10,278 nt of DNA from an uncultured Anaerolineaceae bacterium. Lineage in GTDB: Bacteria; Chloroflexota; Anaerolineae; Promineifilales; Promineifilaceae. Location of the stretch: contig CALBTC010000402.1 of the NCBI GenBank assembly GCA_937967805.1, positions 1 through 10,278 on the forward strand. The letters run 5' to 3'. Made by a program: the position numbers and the translations under genes. Shown one piece after another: positions 6,269 to 10,278 of this stretch. The notes below the pieces were generated by a model. The model did not search any database. It had not been told where the DNA came from and was given only the letters and a program-made list of their open reading frames with translations. Positions within the stretch are counted from its first letter, which is position 1. Each line of letters opens with the position of its first letter.

Positions 6269-6405
6269 GTCACTACCTCCTAATCCGTTAGGACTCTACA
6301 ATTGCTCTAATCAGTACAATGAATCGATTTTCCAATGAAGGAATCATAAGTAATCTCCGTGACGCTAGCGTGACAGGCGGATTGGGATTTGGAAATTGAT
6401 GTAAA
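6269..6405. promoter_or_regulatory. Divergent intergenic region between the hypothetical gene and hypF
   Basis: This region should hold promoters in both directions, but no convincing -35/-10 pair was found. It contains the 10-bp palindrome ACGCTAGCGT (6362-6371), overlapped by two CGTGAC direct repeats (6358-6363 and 6369-6374) 11 bp apart, a possible regulator site. Just before hypF the sequence ATGTAAAATG places a start-stop pair (6399-6404) two bases upstream of the hypF ATG. Confidence 0.4.
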
Positions 6406-8823
6406 ATGACAATTATGCAGCAAGAAAAGCCGGCTTCGAATTCTGTTTCACCCACGCAGCCAGTGCGTTGGCGGCTGACGGTGCGCGGCGTGGTTCAGGG
6501 TGTTGGCTTTCGGCCGTTTGTGTATGGGCTGGCCCTGAAGCACAAGCTGACCGGGTTTGTGGGCAATAACAGCAGCGGGGTATTTATTGAGATCGAGGGG
6601 GCGGAAACGGCCGTTACCCAATTCTGCCACGATCTCACCCATCACCCCCCTCCCCTGGCCCACATTGAACAGGTCACGGCTGACGAATTGCCCGTCCAGG
6701 GCTGCACAGGCTTTGTCATCGTCCACAGCCAGGCGCAGGCAACGGCCAACACCCTCATTTCACCCGATATTTGCCTCTGCGACGACTGCCACCGCGAGCT
6801 GTTTGATCGGCAAAATCGACGCTATCGCTACCCGTTCATCAACTGCACCAACTGCGGCCCGCGCTTTACCATCATCAAAGATATTCCCTACGACCGGCCG
6901 TTGACCACAATGGCCGCATTCACCATGTGCCTCGACTGCCAGGCGGAGTACGATGATCCCCTGGACCGCCGCTTTCATGCCCAGCCGAATGCGTGTGCGG
7001 TGTGTGGGCCGGCAGTTTGGCTGGAGATCGGTGATCGGTATTCGGTAAACGGTGATCAGTATTCAGTAAGCAGTGGTCGGTATTCAGTTGGAGGAGATGA
7101 GGCGATTAGAGAGGTGCAGGCGTTGTTGGCGGCGGGCAAGATTGTGGCGGTGAAGGGGCTGGGTGGCTTTCATCTGGCGTGTGATGCGGCCAACGATGCG
7201 GCCCTTGCCACTTTGCGCCAACGCAAGGGGCGCGTAGACAAACCGTTTGCCGTGATGGCCCGCGATGTGGCCACCGTGCGCCAGTTTGCCCATCTGTCCG
7301 CTGCTGAAGAAACTTTTCTCACCAGCAAAGAACGGCCGATTCTGCTCCTCCAGCAAAAAGAAAACAACCCACTCTCACCGCTGGTAGCCCCCGGCAACAA
7401 CACCATCGGCGTCATGCTCCCTTACACGCCACTCCATTACCTCCTGCTGGAAACCCAATCTCCAATCTCCAATCTCCAATCTCCAGTCTTCGTCATGACC
7501 TCCGGCAACTACAGCAACGAGCCCATCGTTAAGGACAACGATGAAGCTCGTGAGCGGTTGGCCGGATTGGCCGACGCTTTTTTGATGCACAATCGGGAGA
7601 TTTACGGCCGTTGCGATGACTCCGTCGTGCGGGTGATCGGTAATCGGTATTCGGTAAACGGTAAACCGGCCACCGTACGCGAAGCGGTCGCGCAGCGACA
7701 TTACTGTCTCCCGCTCCGCCGTTCCCGCGGCTACGCCCCCTTCCCTGTCAGGCTGCCCTTTATCGTGCCGCCGACGTTGGCCGTGGGCGGCGAGCTGAAG
7801 AGCACGTTTTGTCTGGCCAAAGGCGAATACGGCTACATGAGCCAGCACATTGGCGATATGGAAAATTTGGAGACGCTGACCGCTTTTGAAACGGCCGTTT
7901 CTCATTACAAGTCCATCTTCCGCACCGAGCCGGAGCGACTGGTGTGCGATTTGCATCCCGGCTACCTGTCTACCCGCTGGGCGCAGGAACAGGCGGATGT
8001 GCCCGTGACGGCCGTGCAGCATCACCATGCCCATATTGCCGGCGTCATGGCCGAGCACCGGCTGGACGGCCGTTCCCCGGTCATCGGTTTCAGTTTCGAC
8101 GGCACGGGTTACGGCAGCGACGGCGCGGTGTGGGGCGGGGAACTGCTGCTGGCCGATTATCGCGGATTTGAGCGAGCGGCTCATCTGAAATATGTGCCGC
8201 TGGCGGGCGGAGATGTGGCGGTGAAACGGCCGTATCGCCTGGCGCTGGCCCATCTACACGCCGCCGGTTTGGCCTGGGACAAAAATTTACCCTGTGTAGC
8301 CGCCTGCCCGGAAACAGAACAGCGCGTTTTGCAGCAAATGCTGGCTAAGGAAGTCAACACCGTGCCTACCAGCAGCATGGGCCGGCTGTTTGATGCGGTG
8401 GCCTCGCTGCTGGGCATTCGCCATACGGTGACGTATGAAGGTCAGGCAGCGATTGAACTGGAAGTGCTTGCTGCGCCAGACGTGACGGAACAATACCAAT
8501 TTGATTTATCCGGCAACGTATTTGATGCCGCGCCCATTTTTGCGGCCATCGTAAAGGATTTGCAGGCCGGGTTGGCAACGGCCGTTATCGCCGCTAAATT
8601 TCATAACGCTGTGGCCGATCTCATTGTGCAGTTGAGCTTGCAAATGCGAAAGCAGCACGGCCTAAACCAGGTGACCCTCAGCGGCGGCGTGTTTCAAAAT
8701 GAGACTCTGTTGGAAACGGCCGTCCAACGACTGCACCACCACAATTTTGACATATTCACCCATCGCCTCGTCCCTCCAAACGACGGCGGGCTGGCCTTGG
8801 GACAAGTAACGATACAAACTTAA
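6406..8823 (+). CDS. hypF: [NiFe] hydrogenase maturation carbamoyltransferase HypF
   Basis: Converts carbamoyl phosphate into a carbamoyl group that is passed to HypE and becomes the cyanide ligands of the hydrogenase iron. All domains are present in 805 residues. The acylphosphatase domain (about 21-108) has VRGVVQGVGFRPF with Arg36 and Asn54. The double zinc finger (about 123-200) has cysteine pairs 125/128, 147/150, 175/178 and 197/200. The YrdC-like domain (about 232-445) has KGLGGFHLACDA, VDKPFAVMARD and VMTSGN. The Kae1-like domain (about 455-805) has VQHHHAHIAG (537-546), FDGTGYGSDGAVWGGE and LSGGVFQNETLLE. The protein is longer than is usual because heptamer arrays add residues at 209-229, about 350-361 and 409-420. 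The start at 6406 has only a weak GGAAA upstream; the ATG at 6415 is an alternative. It carries eight ACGGCCGT copies. hypC and hypD follow. Confidence 0.96.
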   Translation: MTIMQQEKPASNSVSPTQPVRWRLTVRGVVQGVGFRPFVYGLALKHKLTGFVGNNSSGVFIEIEGAETAVTQFCHDLTHHPPPLAHIEQVTADELPVQGCTGFVIVHSQAQATANTLISPDICLCDDCHRELFDRQNRRYRYPFINCTNCGPRFTIIKDIPYDRPLTTMAAFTMCLDCQAEYDDPLDRRFHAQPNACAVCGPAVWLEIGDRYSVNGDQYSVSSGRYSVGGDEAIREVQALLAAGKIVAVKGLGGFHLACDAANDAALATLRQRKGRVDKPFAVMARDVATVRQFAHLSAAEETFLTSKERPILLLQQKENNPLSPLVAPGNNTIGVMLPYTPLHYLLLETQSPISNLQSPVFVMTSGNYSNEPIVKDNDEARERLAGLADAFLMHNREIYGRCDDSVVRVIGNRYSVNGKPATVREAVAQRHYCLPLRRSRGYAPFPVRLPFIVPPTLAVGGELKSTFCLAKGEYGYMSQHIGDMENLETLTAFETAVSHYKSIFRTEPERLVCDLHPGYLSTRWAQEQADVPVTAVQHHHAHIAGVMAEHRLDGRSPVIGFSFDGTGYGSDGAVWGGELLLADYRGFERAAHLKYVPLAGGDVAVKRPYRLALAHLHAAGLAWDKNLPCVAACPETEQRVLQQMLAKEVNTVPTSSMGRLFDAVASLLGIRHTVTYEGQAAIELEVLAAPDVTEQYQFDLSGNVFDAAPIFAAIVKDLQAGLATAVIAAKFHNAVADLIVQLSLQMRKQHGLNQVTLSGGVFQNETLLETAVQRLHHHNFDIFTHRLVPPNDGGLALGQVTIQT
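7030..7092 (+). repeat. Tandem heptamer array within hypF, nine units
   Basis: Nine contiguous 7-nt units of the form (G/A)GTxxxC, starting GGTGATC, GGTATTC, GGTAAAC and then degenerating. They also read as three 21-nt blocks, in frame, encoding GDRYSVN, GDQYSVS and SGRYSVG (residues 209-229). The array lies between the last zinc-finger cysteine pair and the YrdC-like domain, a linker that tolerates extra residues. Confidence 0.9.
7455..7489 (+). repeat. Tandem heptamer array within hypF, CCAATCT type, five units
   Basis: Four perfect CCAATCT units (7455-7482) and one variant CCAGTCT (7483-7489). The units run through all three codon phases and encode QSPISNLQSP, directly before the YrdC motif VFVMTSGN. 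A gain or loss of one unit would shift the hypF frame. Confidence 0.92.
7632..7666 (+). repeat. Tandem heptamer array within hypF, GGT type, five units
   Basis: Units GGTGATC, GGTAATC, GGTATTC, GGTAAAC and GGTAAAC, the same family as at 7030-7092. They encode VIGNRYSVNGK (about residues 410-420) between DDSVVRV and LRRSRGYAP, which lie closer together in typical HypF proteins. Confidence 0.9.
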
Positions 8824-8848
8824 CAAATTTTTGATTATTACCTTCCTG

Positions 8849-8908
8849 TGTCACTCCTGCGCAGGCGGGAGTCCAGGTTTGTGGATTCCCGCCTGCGCGG
8901 GAATGACA
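8849..8908 (+). repeat. 60-bp double-hairpin REP-like element, copy 2
   Basis: It has the same layout, length and orientation as the element at 1043-1102. TGTCA and TGACA ends enclose hairpin 1 (ACTCCTGC/GCGGGAGT, one T-G pair, loop GCAG) and hairpin 2 (ATTCCCGC/GCGGGAAT, 8885-8892 and 8897-8904, loop CTGC). It lies in the 110-bp hypF-hypC gap and ends 25 bp before the hypC ATG. The remaining upstream part of the gap is AT-rich and shows no promoter I can defend. Confidence 0.93.
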
Positions 8909-8933
8909 AGCGAAGGGTTGGAGGCATAACAAA

Positions 8934-9215
8934 ATGTGCTTAGGCATTCCGGGAAAAGTAGTTGAAATTTACGAAACAAACGGCACCCGCATGGGCAAAG
9001 TCGATTTTAGCGGCATCCAGAAGGAAGTTTGCCTGGCGTACCTGCCGGAAATCGAAGTTGGCGATTACACCATCATTCACGTCGGTTTTGCCATCACCCA
9101 ACTGGATGAGGCATCTGCCCTGGAAACGCTGGCCCTGTTTGCAGAAATGGGCACGCTGGAAGAAGAACTGCTGGCCGACGAGAAAGCGTTGGCCGATGAG
9201 GAACAGGTGACATGA
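8934..9215 (+). CDS. hypC: Hydrogenase maturation chaperone HypC
   Basis: A small chaperone that, with HypD, forms the platform on which the Fe(CN)2CO group is built, and then delivers it to the hydrogenase large subunit. The 93-residue product starts with the family signature MCLGIPGKV; Cys2 is the essential iron ligand. The conserved histidine in [17 protein letters not shown] is His49. The C-terminal tail from about residue 72 is strongly acidic ([15 protein letters not shown]). The ATG at 8934 has GGAGG nine bases upstream. Its TGA stop overlaps the hypD ATG in an ATGA arrangement, so the two partners are translationally coupled. The double-hairpin repeat lies just upstream. Confidence 0.96.
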   Translation: MCLGIPGKVVEIYETNGTRMGKVDFSGIQKEVCLAYLPEIEVGDYTIIHVGFAITQLDEASALETLALFAEMGTLEEELLADEKALADEEQVT

Positions 9216-10278
9216 AATATCTAGATGAATTTCGCGATCCGGCGCTGGCGCAAAAGCTGTTTGACCAGATCAAGCAGCTGGCCAGCCAAAAATGGATCAT
9301 GATGGAGGTGTGCGGCGGGCAAACCCACTCCATCATCCGCAACGGCATCGACCAGCTTTTGCCCGACACAATCGAGATGATTCATGGTCCCGGCTGCCCG
9401 GTGTGCGTCACGCCGCTGGGCGTGATTGACAAGGCGCTGGCGATTGCCGCCCGGCCCAACGTCATCTTTTGCTCCTTTGGCGACATGCTGCGCGTGCCCG
9501 GCAGCGAAAAAGATTTGTTCCGCGTCAAGAGCGAAGGCGGCGACGTGCGCATCGTCTACTCGCCGCTGGACGCCATCAAAATTGCCCGCGAAAACCCGGA
9601 AAAAGAGGTCGTTTTTTTTGGCATAGGCTTTGAGACGACGGCACCGGCCAACGCCATGGCCGTCTTCCAGGCCAAGCAGCAAAATCTAAAGAACTTCTCG
9701 ATGCTAGTGTCGCACGTTTTGGTGCCGCCGGCCATTGAGGCGATTTTGTCATCGCCGGCCAATCGCGTGCAGGCGTTTTTAGCCGCAGGGCACGTGTGCA
9801 GCGTGATGGGTTATTGGCAATATCTACCCATCGCTGAGAAGTACAAAGTGCCGATTGTGGTGACGGGCTTTGAGCCGCTGGACGTGCTGGAAGGGATTCG
9901 GCGGGCGGTGCAGCAGTTGGAAAACGGCCGTCACACCGTCGAAAACGCGTACCCTCGCGCCGTCAGCGAAAAAGGGAACGTTGCGGCGCAAAAAATGCTG
10001 GCCGAGGTGTTCACCATCAGCGACCGGCAGTGGCGCGGCATTGGTCTCATCCCGCAAAGCGGCTGGGAACTCAGCGAGGCGTACCGTGATTTTGATGCGG
10101 CCGTTCGCTTTAACGTCGGCTACATCGAAACACATGAATCCGAACTGTGCCGCAGCGGCGAAGTGCTGCAAGGCATGATCAAGCCCAACGAGTGCGCCGC
10201 CTTTGGCAAAGAGTGCACCCCGCGCAATCCACTGGGGGCCACGATGGTTTCCAGCGAGGGGGCGTGTGCGGCTTATTA
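9212..10278 (+). CDS. hypD: Hydrogenase maturation protein HypD, 3'-truncated by the window edge
   Basis: An iron-sulfur protein that partners HypC and is the scaffold where CN and CO ligands are assembled on iron. The frame runs from the ATG at 9212 to the window end without a stop, giving 355 residues; family members are usually about 360-380 long, so only the tail is missing. Visible signatures are [11 protein letters not shown] with Cys34, [11 protein letters not shown] with Cys62 and Cys65, [37 protein letters not shown], and the [4Fe-4S]-binding C-terminal part with Cys313, Cys328, Cys335 and Cys352 ([22 protein letters not shown]). The start overlaps the hypC stop by 4 bp. hypE would be the expected next gene, outside the window. 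Confidence 0.96.
   Translation, partial: MKYLDEFRDPALAQKLFDQIKQLASQKWIMMEVCGGQTHSIIRNGIDQLLPDTIEMIHGPGCPVCVTPLGVIDKALAIAARPNVIFCSFGDMLRVPGSEKDLFRVKSEGGDVRIVYSPLDAIKIARENPEKEVVFFGIGFETTAPANAMAVFQAKQQNLKNFSMLVSHVLVPPAIEAILSSPANRVQAFLAAGHVCSVMGYWQYLPIAEKYKVPIVVTGFEPLDVLEGIRRAVQQLENGRHTVENAYPRAVSEKGNVAAQKMLAEVFTISDRQWRGIGLIPQSGWELSEAYRDFDAAVRFNVGYIETHESELCRSGEVLQGMIKPNECAAFGKECTPRNPLGATMVSSEGACAAY

Larger units (their letters stand above)
325..9931. repeat. Dispersed palindromic octamer ACGGCCGT, 20 copies
   Basis: Exact copies start at 325, 1336, 1574, 1762, 1961, 2536, 3051, 3433, 5101, 5279, 6183, 6607, 7604, 7891, 8008, 8066, 8226, 8578, 8716 and 9924. Every copy lies inside a coding region and on genes of both strands. 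In the sense frame it often encodes Thr-Ala-Val or (Asp/Tyr/Asn)-Gly-Arg. At this base composition less than one copy is expected in 10 kb. Confidence 0.9.

Noticed and set aside
7030..7666. CRISPR array
   Set aside because: The repeats are contiguous 7-base units without spacers and are translated in frame within hypF.
7030..7666. hypF as a pseudogene or frameshifted by repeat insertion
   Set aside because: The frame is open through all arrays, and every domain motif before and after them is intact.
7375..8253. 292-codon open frame on the minus strand opposite hypF
   Set aside because: It is antisense to conserved HypF domains and has no recognisable protein features; a GC-rich shadow.

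Overview
The window looks like a chromosomal segment of a high-GC, free-living bacterium, most plausibly a member of the Chloroflexota (Anaerolineae/Caldilineae-like). That placement is inference from gene content, an actinobacterial/Chloroflexus-type short xylose isomerase, many intergenic palindromic repeats, and a very over-represented octamer (ACGGCCGT, 20 copies). No rRNA or tRNA is present to confirm it. No mobile element, CRISPR array or tRNA was seen.

Layout. (1) Positions 1-2622, + strand: a 5'-truncated xylA (xylose isomerase) followed by xylB (xylulokinase), the two-step entry of D-xylose into the pentose phosphate pathway. A 60-bp double-hairpin repeat lies between them. (2) Positions 2619-5602, - strand: a four-gene operon, read from right to left as MarR-type regulator, two-domain VOC ring-cleaving dioxygenase (MhqO-like), alpha/beta-hydrolase (MhqD-like) and single-domain VOC protein (MhqE-like). 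This gene set matches the Bacillus MhqR regulon, which handles quinone/hydroquinone-type electrophiles. A perfect 22-bp palindrome upstream of the regulator is the obvious operator candidate. The last gene of the operon and xylB converge and overlap by 4 bp at their stop codons. (3) Positions 5841-5876: a strong symmetric terminator. (4) Positions 5912-6268, - strand: an unrecognised 118-residue protein. (5) Positions 6406-10278, + strand: hypF, hypC and a 3'-truncated hypD, encoding the enzymes that make and deliver the Fe(CN)2CO cofactor of [NiFe] hydrogenases. No hydrogenase structural gene is in the window.

The most unusual aspect is the repeat landscape. hypF carries three tandem heptanucleotide arrays (9, 5 and 5 units) inside its reading frame, and in the GGT-type arrays the unit that would produce a TAA stop is replaced by a stop-free variant. 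Two 60-bp double-hairpin elements sit about 25 bp upstream of xylB and hypC. Two clear 9-nt-phased palindromic elements, plus a weaker relative, occupy the non-coupled junctions and the leader of the MarR operon.
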